The position numbers and the translations under genes are program-made. From assembly GCF_022398475.1 (NCBI RefSeq), contig NZ_JAKEVM010000010.1, forward strand, positions 1 through 55,423: DNA of 55,423 bases. The letters run 5' to 3'. Each line of letters opens with the position of its first letter. The first letter of the stretch is position 1. Source of the DNA: Pseudoalteromonas shioyasakiensis. Its GTDB lineage: Bacteria; Pseudomonadota; Gammaproteobacteria; Enterobacterales; Alteromonadaceae. Below, piece after piece: positions 26,976 to 37,700 of this stretch. Below the pieces are notes generated by a model. It was not told the origin of the DNA. It searched no databases and saw nothing but the letters and a program-made list of their open reading frames with translations.

Positions 26976-27410
26976 TTATAAGTTAGGTTTAATAATTGCC
27001 AGTGCCACTATAGCTAAAAGGATGAGTACCGGAACTTCATTAAAAATACGGTAAAAGCGATCGCTACGTGTATTGCGATCATGCTTAAAGTCAGCCAGTA
27101 ATTTAAAGCAATAGCCGTGGTAGATATAGAGAATAATCACTAACACCAGTTTGTAGTGCAGCCACATGCTGTATCTAAACCAGTCTCGACCATATTCAAA
27201 AATGGTCAGTACGCCAAATACCAATGTTAAAACAGCAAACGGTGTCACAAAAAACAGTAAGCGGCGTTCCATTACTTTCAGCATTGAGTTACAGGCTTTT
27301 TCTTCACTCATTGCGTGGTAAACAAAAAGACGTGGCAGGTAAAAAATACCGGCAAACCAAGCAATCATAAAGAATACGTGGAAGGTTTTATAAACTAATA
27401 GCGCAGTCAT
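26976..27410 (-). CDS. hemJ: HemJ, protoporphyrinogen IX oxidase (UPF0093/CopD-like)
   Basis: A 144-residue inner-membrane protein with four predicted helices. FHVFFMIAWFAGIFYLPRLFVYHA near the N-terminus contains the conserved His and the W-x-A-G-x-F-Y-LPR signature; YHGYCFKLLADF follows. HemJ oxidises protoporphyrinogen to protoporphyrin in bacteria lacking HemG/HemY. Location near hemL fits the haem pathway. It starts 20 bases after the clcA stop on the same strand, so the two may share a transcript. Confidence 0.88.
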   Translation of the reverse strand: MTALLVYKTFHVFFMIAWFAGIFYLPRLFVYHAMSEEKACNSMLKVMERRLLFFVTPFAVLTLVFGVLTIFEYGRDWFRYSMWLHYKLVLVIILYIYHGYCFKLLADFKHDRNTRSDRFYRIFNEVPVLILLAIVALAIIKPNL

Positions 27411-27430
27411 TTAAGCATCCATTTTAATTG

Positions 27431-29113
27431 TTATAACAAACTGTTGCGAATGGTAAGGATATGTCTGATTTGGTCCCAACGCAAAAGGCCCATAATCTGT
27501 TGGTTATCAAGCAGGTTGTAAATATATACCGCACCGCTGCGTTTATCTTTTAATAAGTCAAAAGCATCGGCTAATGTTGCTTGGCTACTAAGGCCGGCAA
27601 GGCTGACATATTTGATATTACTTTCTTGGTCAGACATCAGGCTTAAATCATATTCTGCAAGACGATAGCCATTCTCTTCATCATGAACAATCAGCGGGGT
27701 TTGGCTATCAAGGGCATCGAGCGACTCTTTAATTTGTTGTTTGTCGTCACTGTAAAGCAGCTTGAATTGCTCATCCATTTCATCCATCACACCTACTTTT
27801 TGTAATGCTTCGGTAGCTGGTGATATTTGATATTCAAGCCCTTGGAAATCAAGTTGTTGCATGAAAATAGAGCGGTTACCAAAAAACTGCAACGCCGTGA
27901 CATAAGCCGTTGAGATCACCAACATGGCTGGCACAATGATCTCGGGGCTTGAGGTCAATTCCATAACCGTAGTGAGAGCTGCCAGTGGTGCGTGTAATGT
28001 TGCTGCCAATAACCCTGCCATGCCAAGCATGCTATAGGTACCTGTGATATCAACACCCGGACTAATAAACTGCGCGAAAAAGGCCATTAAGGTGCCCATT
28101 AATACCCCAAGTCCAATAACAGGGCCGATGATCCCACCTGGAATACCTAAACCAATGGCAAATAAGGTGGCGAGTAATTTAGCAATCAAGATGGTAGTTA
28201 AAAACTGCACATCATCTGGTGATTCAATAGCAATAGTGATAGCACTCATACCAGAGCCCATTGCATGAGGAACCATATAAGCAATTAAACCAGCTATTAA
28301 TCCTGCTAGTAATAGACGAGGGAACATACTTAGTGGTTTGAAGGTACGGATTATAAGCATCAAGTTTTGGTTAAATGCATAAGCAACAGCGCCAAGTGCC
28401 ATACCAAAAATGATTAAAAATGGGTAATGCCAACCACTCAATGGGTTCATGGTGATAAGTGCAAGCTCTGAAGCGTCACCAAAGACAAATTGAGTGGCTA
28501 ATGCGCCGGTAACCGCTGCGAGCATAATGGGCACGAAAATATGCACCTTATACTCCCTCAGTACCACCTCCATGACAAAGATAACGGCTGCAAGTGGGGT
28601 GTTAAATGAAGCAGCAATACCAGCTGCAACACCACAACCGGTGAGGGTACGCATTGCATTGTGCGGAAGGTGTAGTTTATCGGCCAGTAAACTGGCACCC
28701 GTTGCACCCATATGTACTGAGGGGCCTTCTCGACCGACCGAAAAGCCACTAATAAGGGCTAATGCACCGCCGACAAATTGGTTTACCGTGTTGTAAAGCG
28801 GCATATGGCCATAATGTTTTTTAATACGGTGAATTACAAATGGAATGCCAAGACGATAATGCTTAAAGCCTGTTAGGGCGGCGAATAAGGCAATTAGTAA
28901 GGCTGCACCAACTGGCAGTATCATCCGCTCATAGGTTGGTAAAGTGGTGAAGTCATCAGGCTTATCTAAAAATAAGCTTTGAAAAAACATGATTGTGAGG
29001 CGAAAAAGTATGATCAACACTGCCGCAATTAACCCTGCACTTACACCAAGTAAGCACAATTGCACAGATGTTTTAGGCTTTGCTAGGCGACGTCTTAGTC
29101 TCTCAAGCCACAT
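27431..29113 (-). CDS. clcA: ClC-type chloride channel/transporter with C-terminal CBS-like region
   Basis: A 560-residue ClC family membrane protein. Selectivity and gating motifs are visible: GREGPSVHMGA (carries the gating Glu), GLGIPGGIIGPVIGLG and the GSGMS segment. About the last 120 residues are soluble and CBS-like (QATLADAFDLLKDKRSGAVYIY), as in nucleotide-regulated ClCs. Bacterial members usually exchange Cl- for H+; the proton-glutamate position was not assigned here. The function as channel or exchanger is therefore open. Confidence 0.9.
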   Translation of the reverse strand: MWLERLRRRLAKPKTSVQLCLLGVSAGLIAAVLIILFRLTIMFFQSLFLDKPDDFTTLPTYERMILPVGAALLIALFAALTGFKHYRLGIPFVIHRIKKHYGHMPLYNTVNQFVGGALALISGFSVGREGPSVHMGATGASLLADKLHLPHNAMRTLTGCGVAAGIAASFNTPLAAVIFVMEVVLREYKVHIFVPIMLAAVTGALATQFVFGDASELALITMNPLSGWHYPFLIIFGMALGAVAYAFNQNLMLIIRTFKPLSMFPRLLLAGLIAGLIAYMVPHAMGSGMSAITIAIESPDDVQFLTTILIAKLLATLFAIGLGIPGGIIGPVIGLGVLMGTLMAFFAQFISPGVDITGTYSMLGMAGLLAATLHAPLAALTTVMELTSSPEIIVPAMLVISTAYVTALQFFGNRSIFMQQLDFQGLEYQISPATEALQKVGVMDEMDEQFKLLYSDDKQQIKESLDALDSQTPLIVHDEENGYRLAEYDLSLMSDQESNIKYVSLAGLSSQATLADAFDLLKDKRSGAVYIYNLLDNQQIMGLLRWDQIRHILTIRNSLL

Positions 29114-29212
29114 GCATATTTCCTCACAGCACTTTTGAGCCGCAGTTTAGCAAATCAAATTAACTAAGTCGTTGGGATTTTATAATTTTATCTGCATTTT
29201 GGGTAAATCTAG

Positions 29213-30544
29213 CTAATCTTTGCTGTCGTTATTAATTCGCTGCGTTAATTCAGGTAAGCGAGCTGTAATGGCTTTTGATATTTCATCTACCAACGGGGCA
29301 TGTTTTTTATGAATAACCGTGTTGATAGCCATTTGCCTTAGTACAATTACAGAAAAATCTTTTTTAAAGGTAGTTATATCGTTATTGAGCGCAGGATAAA
29401 GTGCATAATCGACACGACCTTTTTTTAGCATAGTAAGCGTATGGCTCAAGTCTTCGTTATGAATGATCTCGGCTTTAATATCAAACTCATTAAGAATTTC
29501 GATATCACCAATCGAGCTCATAATTCGGTTGTTTGGGTTGTATAAATTATCTCTATCGCATGGCAGCGCTTTTCGACATAGAAGCACTAAGTTAATAACG
29601 CCAAGGCTAGGTTCTACGACAATAATATTCTCGAATTTACGCATATTACTTTGTGAGCGCACAATATCGCCGTCAACGATGCCTGCATTTAATAACAATA
29701 CGCCTCTTCGAGATGGTGTTGCTTGCATCTGGACTTTGATATTTAAATCATTATAAACATCACTCATTAACGCTTTAAATGGTGCTACACGCGGAATATC
29801 TATATAGGTTAACAACAGCTTTTTTGGCCGAGAGTAATTTGTTGCAGAGGGCTTTGCGTCAGTAAATAAATCATTGAGTAAGGCTATTTTAGCTTTGTTT
29901 TCAGCGTCATTGCGTATGCCAATCACTAATGGGGAGTCGGTAAACTGAGTTACTATTTTTGGCTCAGATAGGTTTTGTTGCTCAGCAAAATAGTTAAGCA
30001 CTTTTGGTGCAGTAATCGCAAAATTAATCTGCTTAGTTTGCAATAAGTGAAATAGTTCTTCATCGTTTGCTGTTTGCACTATGCTGTCAGCATAGGATTG
30101 AATTACTTTTTCGACCACACCCGGGTAAATATAAGGCTCAACAACGCCAACTTTGTGCTCATTAAAAAGCTGTTCAAGGTTTTCAAAATCTTGTGGATTA
30201 GACTGAGTGGTAATGACAGCTAGTTGAGAATTTAAAATAGTGGCTGAAGCAACAAAGCCGGGCATCATTTCAGATGGCCAAGCAGGGTAATAACCCAGGT
30301 AGCCGGTTAACTGGGCTTTTTTTATTGCATTTTGCCAAGGTAAATATTCAACTTCTAGGTTTATCGATTTTTTGGCAAGCGTGTCTCTTAATAGTGCAAT
30401 AGCATCACCGCCATTTTCCATTTTACTACTTGCATACGGCGGGGCTTCTAAAGAGGTGATTTCCCATGTTTCTTGGTACGTGCTATCAGCAGCTGCAAGC
30501 GAGCTAAAAACAAGTACCATAAAATAATAAAAGCGAGAAAGCAT
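29213..30544 (-). CDS. Secreted protein with two tandem solute-binding-like domains
   Basis: A 443-residue protein with a signal peptide (1-~19, ending SLAAA|DS). Residues ~25-235 resemble an SBP_bac_3 (type II periplasmic binding) domain: the WEITSLEAPPYAS opening, ALLRDTLAKKSINLEVEYLPW and GYYPAWPSEM. Residues ~245-440 look like a second, divergent copy (LLTYIDIPRVAPF, VQMQATPSRRGVLLLNAGIVDGD, LKKGRVDYALYP). No permease or ATPase gene is nearby. It follows an MHYT-GGDEF gene by 71 bases on the same strand, suggesting a sensory rather than transport role. The ligand is unknown. Confidence 0.72.
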   Translation of the reverse strand: MLSRFYYFMVLVFSSLAAADSTYQETWEITSLEAPPYASSKMENGGDAIALLRDTLAKKSINLEVEYLPWQNAIKKAQLTGYLGYYPAWPSEMMPGFVASATILNSQLAVITTQSNPQDFENLEQLFNEHKVGVVEPYIYPGVVEKVIQSYADSIVQTANDEELFHLLQTKQINFAITAPKVLNYFAEQQNLSEPKIVTQFTDSPLVIGIRNDAENKAKIALLNDLFTDAKPSATNYSRPKKLLLTYIDIPRVAPFKALMSDVYNDLNIKVQMQATPSRRGVLLLNAGIVDGDIVRSQSNMRKFENIIVVEPSLGVINLVLLCRKALPCDRDNLYNPNNRIMSSIGDIEILNEFDIKAEIIHNEDLSHTLTMLKKGRVDYALYPALNNDITTFKKDFSVIVLRQMAINTVIHKKHAPLVDEISKAITARLPELTQRINNDSKD

Positions 30545-30615
30545 GGAAAAAGAATCATTATTAATTGTTCAATAAGTATACGTCTAAATTAGACTTTTTA
30601 GCATTATTAATTTGC

Positions 30616-32991
30616 TTATTTGCAGTTCATAACATTACAACTAAAGCAGTGATGTTTTTGGTCATACATACGCTTATCGGCCATGCTAAGTAATTCGTCA
30701 AATGATTGCGCATCGTCAGGATATAATGCAAAGCCAACACTCGCCTCAACGAGCAAGTCACCATACTCTGATTTTATCGGCGCCTTAATCGCACAGATCA
30801 ATCGTGATAGTGCACGGTTTATTTGTACTTGGTTTTCTATGTCGGTAACAATAACTACAAACTCATCACCACCAATGCGTGCAGCACAATCGGTTTTGCG
30901 AGCAGTATCTTGTAAGCGTTTAGCAACTTCTACCAGTACTTTATCTCCCACTGCATGGCCATGGGTGTCGTTAATCGGCTTAAACTTATCAAGATCAAAA
31001 TACAGACAACCTACCTTAGAGCCTGTGCGCTCAACACGGGCAAATTCTTGCTTGATGAATCGCTCAAGCGCACTACGATTTGCTAAACCAGTAAGGTAGT
31101 CTGTTTGTGCTAATTGCCTAATTTTCTTCTCTGCCATGACGCGTTTCGTGATATCGAAGTTAACGCCAATCATGCGGTTGCCGTATATTCTTCCATCTGC
31201 ATTGATATAGCGTGTTTTGCCAGAGGGTAGAACAATCTGAAACTCTGCGTGAAACTCTTCGCCATTTAAAATTGCGAGTTTTAGCTTGTTAGTCACGTCT
31301 TCATATTCATCTGGATGCAAGCTATTTGCCCATGCTGAATAGTCTCCTTTGAATTCTGATTTTGGAATTTCAAATAAGGTATGCATCCAGTCATCCCAAA
31401 TCAGTTCATTAGTGTCAAAATTCCACTCCCATATACCAATATGAGCAGCATCTGCAGCCATAGACATGCGTTGGTGTAAGCTTTCAAGCTCGGTTTTTGC
31501 TTGTTTTAATTCAGTAACATCTTCAGAAACGTCCAATAAATATTGCGCTTTACCATTACTGTCTTTAATTGTGAGTTTCCGTGTTCTTAAATAATGAGTA
31601 TTGTCATCAATAGTAACCGGCTTTTCCTCTATAGTTAGAGTGTCATCACTTTTCAATACATCCCGATCGGTTTGCACGAAACTGACTGCTTGTTCATTAC
31701 TGAAAATATCAAAGTCATTTAAACCGATTAGTTGGTCTTTATTTTTACCAAGTAGTTGCTCACCCGCTTTATTTACATGGCTAAATGTAAGATGCTCAGC
31801 TTCTTTTACAAACAACATGATGGGTAAATTATCGAAAATAGTTTGTGTAAAGGCTTCTTGGTTTCGAATATCAGAGAGATCTTTTATTGTCGCCACATAA
31901 GGACCTGACTCTTTTTTACCAATTGAGCTGATTGTTAATGTAATGGGAAATCGTTTTTTATTGGCTCGTTGTCCTTTTAAGAGCCGACTGCTACTTTTAC
32001 CCGCCGTTTTTTTACTGAGCTGTGAATCTCTGAGGATTTCATCAAGTTCTAACGATCTTTCGGGGATCAGGGTACGAATATGTTTGCCTATTAAATCATG
32101 CGGCTGATAGCCAAAAACTTGGTTAACAGCCGGGTTTGCAAATTCAATTTTTCCTTCATTATTAAAGCTAATTACCACATCTTGTACGGTATTAAGTACT
32201 GCTTTTAGTTTTGCTGATAATAAGCTCCTTGCTCTGAGCTCAACAGCACCCAATACAAACAGACTTAATGCCACCAGAATAAAAATAATAAGTTGTGCTA
32301 ACGTCGAGTAGTCGTGGGTTGTAACATAGGTGGTGTATTCAGTTTCAAAAACAGACATCGAAATCATGCCGATGTAATGCATTCCCGAAATTGCACTGCC
32401 CATTATCAAAGCCACCACCAAGTTCATCCGTGTTTGATGAACCCCTTTAGCAAGTCGAAAATCATTAATTTTTAATGCGATACCTGACAGTACAATAGCG
32501 ACGATAATAGATAAAGAGAACAACCAAGGCTCATAAGCCATTTTTGCAGGCATCACCATCGCCATCATGCCAACAAAATGCATCGAGCCAATCCCAGCAC
32601 CCATTAGCACACTTCTAAATAGTAGCCCTTTGTCGGTTTGTAGTGCTGGTGATAGTACGATGTAACTGGCAAACACACTTGGCAAAATTGATATCAAGGT
32701 AATGCTAATGTTGTATTCAATAGGGATGGGCAAGTTGTAGGCAAGCATACCCACAAAGTGCATACCCCAAATACCTATACCTAAAAAACACGAAGCCATG
32801 ATGGTCCATATCTGACTTTCATTCTTTAGATAAGAGTGTTTGATACGAGCTGATAATAAAAAAGAGATATACGAAGCAAATACGGCTGTGAGGATTGAAG
32901 CAAAAGCAAGGAGTAAATCGTATTCAGCTGGAATGACTTGCGCACTGCTTAAATTATCAGTTATAAAATGCAGCTTGAAATGCTCTATCAC
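30616..32991 (-). CDS. MHYT-PAS-PAS-GGDEF diguanylate cyclase
   Basis: A 791-residue inner-membrane sensor. Residues ~1-250 have about seven helices with repeated MHYT motifs (MHFVGMLAY, MHFVGMMAM, MHYIGMISM), proposed to bind metal and sense gases or redox. PAS domains follow (NTVQDVVISFNNEG, IFDNLPIMLFVKEAEHL, and a third PAS/PAC around HIGIWEWNFDTNEL). The GGDEF domain has RIGGDEFVVIV and an RKTD inhibitory site five residues before it, so it should be active and product-inhibited. The C-terminus ends HHCFSCNVMNCK, a possible metal site. It has no EAL domain. It is probably transcribed with the downstream solute-binding gene. Confidence 0.9.
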   Translation of the reverse strand: MIEHFKLHFITDNLSSAQVIPAEYDLLLAFASILTAVFASYISFLLSARIKHSYLKNESQIWTIMASCFLGIGIWGMHFVGMLAYNLPIPIEYNISITLISILPSVFASYIVLSPALQTDKGLLFRSVLMGAGIGSMHFVGMMAMVMPAKMAYEPWLFSLSIIVAIVLSGIALKINDFRLAKGVHQTRMNLVVALIMGSAISGMHYIGMISMSVFETEYTTYVTTHDYSTLAQLIIFILVALSLFVLGAVELRARSLLSAKLKAVLNTVQDVVISFNNEGKIEFANPAVNQVFGYQPHDLIGKHIRTLIPERSLELDEILRDSQLSKKTAGKSSSRLLKGQRANKKRFPITLTISSIGKKESGPYVATIKDLSDIRNQEAFTQTIFDNLPIMLFVKEAEHLTFSHVNKAGEQLLGKNKDQLIGLNDFDIFSNEQAVSFVQTDRDVLKSDDTLTIEEKPVTIDDNTHYLRTRKLTIKDSNGKAQYLLDVSEDVTELKQAKTELESLHQRMSMAADAAHIGIWEWNFDTNELIWDDWMHTLFEIPKSEFKGDYSAWANSLHPDEYEDVTNKLKLAILNGEEFHAEFQIVLPSGKTRYINADGRIYGNRMIGVNFDITKRVMAEKKIRQLAQTDYLTGLANRSALERFIKQEFARVERTGSKVGCLYFDLDKFKPINDTHGHAVGDKVLVEVAKRLQDTARKTDCAARIGGDEFVVIVTDIENQVQINRALSRLICAIKAPIKSEYGDLLVEASVGFALYPDDAQSFDELLSMADKRMYDQKHHCFSCNVMNCK

Positions 32992-33171
32992 AATTATCTT
33001 CCCTCAGTGCAAACTCATGCCAGCCCAAATGTAGTACAAATTAACTTTAGTCCAAGTCGAATGGCTTAGCCAGTTGCCCTCACCATAATTGAGATGCTCT
33101 TCTGGTGATACTTGATTAAAACACTCGGGTATTAGATAATTGCGGCCAATATAGGTTTTGAGGGTTTTGGT

Positions 33172-33510
33172 ATGTCAGATGAGTTGCCAATCAAGTTCAG
33201 CGATGCAGCAGCTGTTCGTGTTAAACAGTTAATCGAAGAAGAAGAGAATCCAGATCTTAAACTACGTGTTTATGTAACAGGTGGTGGTTGCTCAGGTTTC
33301 CAATATGGTTTTACTTTTGATGAAAAAGCTAACCCTGGCGATTTAGAAATTGTTAAAAATGGTGTAACGCTTGTTATCGACCCTATGAGTATTCAGTATT
33401 TGGTCGATGGTACCGTTGACTATACTGAAGGGCTTGAAGGCGCACGCTTTTTTGTTAATAACCCGAATGCAACAACAACCTGTGGTTGCGGAGCCAGCTT
33501 CAGCGTTTAA
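33172..33510 (+). CDS. erpA: Iron-sulfur cluster insertion protein ErpA
   Basis: A 112-residue A-type Fe-S carrier that delivers clusters to apoproteins such as the IspG/IspH enzymes. The three ligand cysteines are in [11 protein letters not shown] and [42 protein letters not shown] matches ErpA more closely than IscA. It stands alone with its own terminator. Cytoplasmic. Confidence 0.96.
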   Translation: MSDELPIKFSDAAAVRVKQLIEEEENPDLKLRVYVTGGGCSGFQYGFTFDEKANPGDLEIVKNGVTLVIDPMSIQYLVDGTVDYTEGLEGARFFVNNPNATTTCGCGASFSV

Positions 33511-33520
33511 CGAATTATTT

Positions 33521-33548
33521 AAAAAAGCCACTTTATGTGGCTTTTTTA
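33521..33548 (+). terminator. erpA terminator
   Basis: AAAAAAGCCAC and GTGGCTTTTTT form an 11-bp stem around TTTAT, ending in Ts, 10 bases after the stop. Confidence 0.94.
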
Positions 33549-33614
33549 TTGCTTTAATTTCTCATAATATCTTGCCTCTGCTAAATTTTACGCATTATTA
33601 GAAGGAATTTTGCG

Positions 33615-34706
33615 TTGCCAAATATAACTACAACAATAGAAAAGAAACCCTATATTTTAGCTATCGCCATTGTTTTGGTGATTGTACTGTGGATGCTGTC
33701 TGGGGATAGCAAAGCAGATCAAAAAGCACAGCAAAGTGATGAGCAAGTTCAAGAGCGCTTGCCTAAAGTGCAAGTGATGCCGTTGGTCGCTAAGAATATT
33801 AATAAAAACCTAACTTTTTATGGAAAGTCAGAGCCTGACAAAATCGCGAACATTAGCGCTAGGCAAGCAGGGCAAGTACTCGAAATTTTGGTTGAAGAAG
33901 GTCAGTTTGTAAAACAAGATCAGGTTATTTTACGTCTCGATAAATCTGATTTAGCCGCCCAAATCACATCAGCAGAAGCCTTAGTTGCCCAGTATCAAAC
34001 TGAATACGAAGGCGCGCTTAAACTTAATCAGCAAGGTTTACAAAACAAAGTATTGACCATGCAAGCACAAGCTATGTTGCAACAAGCAAAAGCAACTTTG
34101 GTAAGCCTTGAATTAAAGCTAGAGCGCACTGAAGTACGTGCTGCTTTTGATGGCGTTATCAACAAACGTTTAGTCGAAATTGGTGATTATGTTGGCATAG
34201 GCGACCCTATTTTGCAGCTCGCTGATTTAGACCCGTTAATTGTCAGAGCCGATGCGACTCAAAAAGAAGTGCAAGGCTTAGAAGTTGGGCAAACTACCTT
34301 TGCTCATGTGTTAAATGACAAAACCTATCCGGGTCGAATTCGTTATATTGCCTCTGTTGCTGATGACAGCACTAATACATTTCGCATCGAAGCGGCGTTT
34401 GAAAACCCAGGTATGAAATATAAAGCAGGTTTTTCGACTCAGCTTAATATTGAGTTGCCAACTGAGCCTGCCATGTTATTAAGCCCGGCTTTTATGGCCC
34501 TAGATGAACAAGGTAATATCGGCGTAAAAGTCGTGAATGACGACAATATTGTAGAGTTTAAGTCAGTAAATCTAGCTAAAAGCACCGAGCAGGGCGTTTG
34601 GCTTTGGGGTTTAGGTGAGCAAGCGAATGTTATTACCCTTGGTCAAGGTTTTGTGCGTGCCGGTGACAAAGTTGAGCCTGTGTTTACTGAAGCAACGAGC
34701 AACTAA
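33615..34706 (+). CDS. RND efflux periplasmic adaptor (membrane fusion protein)
   Basis: A 363-residue MFP that bridges an RND pump to an outer-membrane channel. One N-terminal membrane helix (~12-28) anchors it. The lipoyl halves are ISARQAGQVLEILVEEGQFVKQDQVILRLD and LERTEVRAAFDGVINKRLVEIGDYVG, with a coiled-coil hairpin between (~85-150). TTG at 33615 is chosen because GAAGGAA lies 7 bases upstream and no ATG fits. It is followed after 2 bases by the pump gene. No TolC-type gene is adjacent, so an outer-membrane partner must be encoded elsewhere. Confidence 0.93.
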   Translation: MPNITTTIEKKPYILAIAIVLVIVLWMLSGDSKADQKAQQSDEQVQERLPKVQVMPLVAKNINKNLTFYGKSEPDKIANISARQAGQVLEILVEEGQFVKQDQVILRLDKSDLAAQITSAEALVAQYQTEYEGALKLNQQGLQNKVLTMQAQAMLQQAKATLVSLELKLERTEVRAAFDGVINKRLVEIGDYVGIGDPILQLADLDPLIVRADATQKEVQGLEVGQTTFAHVLNDKTYPGRIRYIASVADDSTNTFRIEAAFENPGMKYKAGFSTQLNIELPTEPAMLLSPAFMALDEQGNIGVKVVNDDNIVEFKSVNLAKSTEQGVWLWGLGEQANVITLGQGFVRAGDKVEPVFTEATSN

Positions 34707-34708
34707 GT

Positions 34709-37700
34709 ATGAAAAACTTAATTGAAGCGTCGTTGACTCACACGCGTACGGTTTTATCTATTTTCATCTTGTTGCTGATCTCGGGGTGGGTGACATATCA
34801 AACCATCCCTAAAGAAGCGAATCCTGATGTCACTATTCCTTTTATTTATGTGTCGATTATTCATGACGGTATTTCCCCTGAAGATGCTGAGCGGCTATTA
34901 GTTAGGCCAATGGAGATTGAGCTACGCTCGATTGAAGGCGTAAAAGAAATGTCAGCGGTGGCAAGTGAAGGACATGCCTCTGTGACCCTTGAGTTTATTG
35001 CGGGTATGGATCCCAAAGAAGCCTTAGCTGATGTACGAGATAAAGTTAGTTTAGCTAAGGCAAAACTGCCTTCTGAATCAGAAGAACCAGAAGTTCATGA
35101 AATCTTGATGGAAGATCAGCAGCCAACCATTACATTAACCTTGTCAGGCGATGCGCCAGAGCGAGGTTTACTAACCCTGGCCCGTAATCTAAAAGATGAA
35201 CTAGAAAGCATTTCTAGTGTATTAGAAGTTGATGTAGGTGGTGACCGCGAGGATATGGTCGAAATTGAGGTCGATCCATTGGCGATGATTTCTTATGGCC
35301 TTGAACCGAATGACATTATTCAACTGCTATCAAATAACAACCGCTTAGTTGCTGCTGGCACCCTTGATACTGGTAAAGGCCGCTTTGCTGTAAAAATCCC
35401 ATCGGTATTTGAGACGATTCAGGATGTGATGGAGCAACCTGTGAAAGTTGTTGGCGATAGGGTGGTGCGTTTTATGGACGTAGCAAAAATTCGCCGAGCA
35501 TATAAAGATCCAACCTCAATCGCACGTATTAATGGCCGCCACGCGGTTTCGCTGGAAGTAAAAAAACGTGCTGGCGAAAATATTATTGATACGGTCGATC
35601 AAGTTAAAAAAGTGGTGAATGAGGCCAAGGAAATTTGGCCTGAGCATATACGAGTGGATTACACCGGCGACATGTCAAAAGACGTGAAAATGATGCTCTC
35701 TGATCTGCAAAATAATGTGCTGTCTGCTGTATTGTTGGTAGTTATTGTGATTGTGGCGGTACTTGGCGCGCGCACCGCCTTCTTAGTAGGTATTGCCATT
35801 CCTGGTTCATTCTTAACCGGGATTTTAGTGATCTCTGTATTTGGTTTAACGGTGAATATCGTGGTGCTTTTTGCACTCATCATGGCTGTCGGTATGCTGG
35901 TGGACGGTGCTATCGTTGTCAGTGAGTTTGCTGACAGAGCGATGAGTGAAGGCAAACCACGCAAGGCTGCTTATAAACTAGCTGCTGAGCGAATGGCGTG
36001 GCCAATCATCGCTTCTACGGCAACGACATTAGCTGCCTTTGCACCGCTAATATTTTGGCCGGGAATGATGGGCGAGTTTATGAAATACTTGCCGATTACG
36101 CTTATTGCCACCTTGACTGCGTCATTACTTATGGCATTGGTTTTTGTGCCAACCATCGGTGGATTAATAGGAAAATCAAGGCCGCTTTCTGAGCAGCAAA
36201 AACATGATTTAGAGTTAGCTGAGTCTGGTGACTTAACACAAATTAAAGGGATGCTTGGGCGTTATATTCGAGTGCTTGATTATGCAACAGAGCGTCCTTG
36301 GTGGAGCCTTGCTGCTGCAATCGTGTTTTCTATTTTGGTGTTCTTTGCATTTGCTGTTTCTAAGTTAGGGGTTGAGTTCTTTCCTGATGTTGAGCCAAAT
36401 GGCGTCAATATCAAAGTACGCTCTTACAGTGACTTATCTATTTTTGAAAAAGACGTGATCATGAAAGACATTGAGTCACGCATTTTAAAAGTGGAAGGTA
36501 TTAAAACCTTGTATGCCCGTACTGGCGGTAAAGATCAGGTAGGCACGTTTAGAATGAATCTAAAAGACTGGGATGAGCGCCCACCTGCAGAAGATATAAT
36601 CAGTCAAGTTAACGAAATCACGGCAAGTTATGCTGGTGTCGAAATTGAACTTCGTAAAGATGAAAACGGCCCCGGTGGTGGCAAAGCGCTGAGTATTGAA
36701 CTCAGCTCTCGATTTGTTGATGTGCTTAACAGTGAAGCAAAACGAGTAAGACAAGCTATCGAAAATGATGGCGCGTTTCGAAATGTTGATGACAGTGCTT
36801 CAAAACCGGGCATTGAGTGGCAACTTAAATTGAATCGTTCGGATGCGGCTCGTTTTGGTGCGGATGCCAGTATGCTAGGGGCGAATGTTCAGCTTATTAC
36901 TAATGGTTTAAAACTAGGGGAATACCGCCCCGATGATGTTGATGACGAGATTGATATTCGCGTACGCTTTCCTCATGACAAGCGAGATTTAGGACGTCTT
37001 GAAACGTTGCGTGTAAAAACTATGCACGGGCAAGTGCCAATTAGTCACTTTGTTGAGCGCCAAGCAGCCCCTAAGGTCGATACAATTCGCCGTGTTGATT
37101 CTCAGCGCGTTGTTACCGTTAATGCAGACATGAAACCGGGTGAACAACTTGCTAAAGCGTTGCCACGCTTACAAGCGCAACTAGAGGAGCAAGGGTTAGA
37201 TCCGCGCGTGAAAATTAAAGTGCGTGGTGAAACCGAAGATCAAGATGAATCAGAAGCCTTCCTTGAGCAGGCTTTTGTGGTTGCCCTGTTTGTGATGGGG
37301 ATCATTCTGGTAACGCAATTTAATAGCTTTTATCAGGCATTTTTGATTTTAAGTGCTGTACTGTTTTCAACTGTGGGTGTGTTCTTAGGTTTAACCGTAT
37401 TACAGCAACCGTTTGGTATCGTGATGTCAGGCATCGGGGTTATCTCGCTTGCAGGTATTGTAGTTAATAACAATATTGTATTGATTGATACCTATAATGT
37501 TTTACGTAGCCAAGGTCTTGCTGCAAAAGATGCGATTTTACGAACCGGTGCTCAGCGTTTAAGGCCAGTACTGTTAACGACTGTGACCACCATTTTGGGA
37601 TTAATGCCGATGGTACTGCAAGTGAATATTGACTTATTTAACCGCCATATTGATTTTGGTGCGCCATCTACTCAGTGGTGGGTGCAATTGGCCACGGCTG

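Noticed and set aside
30683..31099. 138-codon open frame on the + strand
   Set aside because: Antisense to the GGDEF domain of the MHYT protein; rich in Ser, Arg and Thr as expected of a shadow frame.
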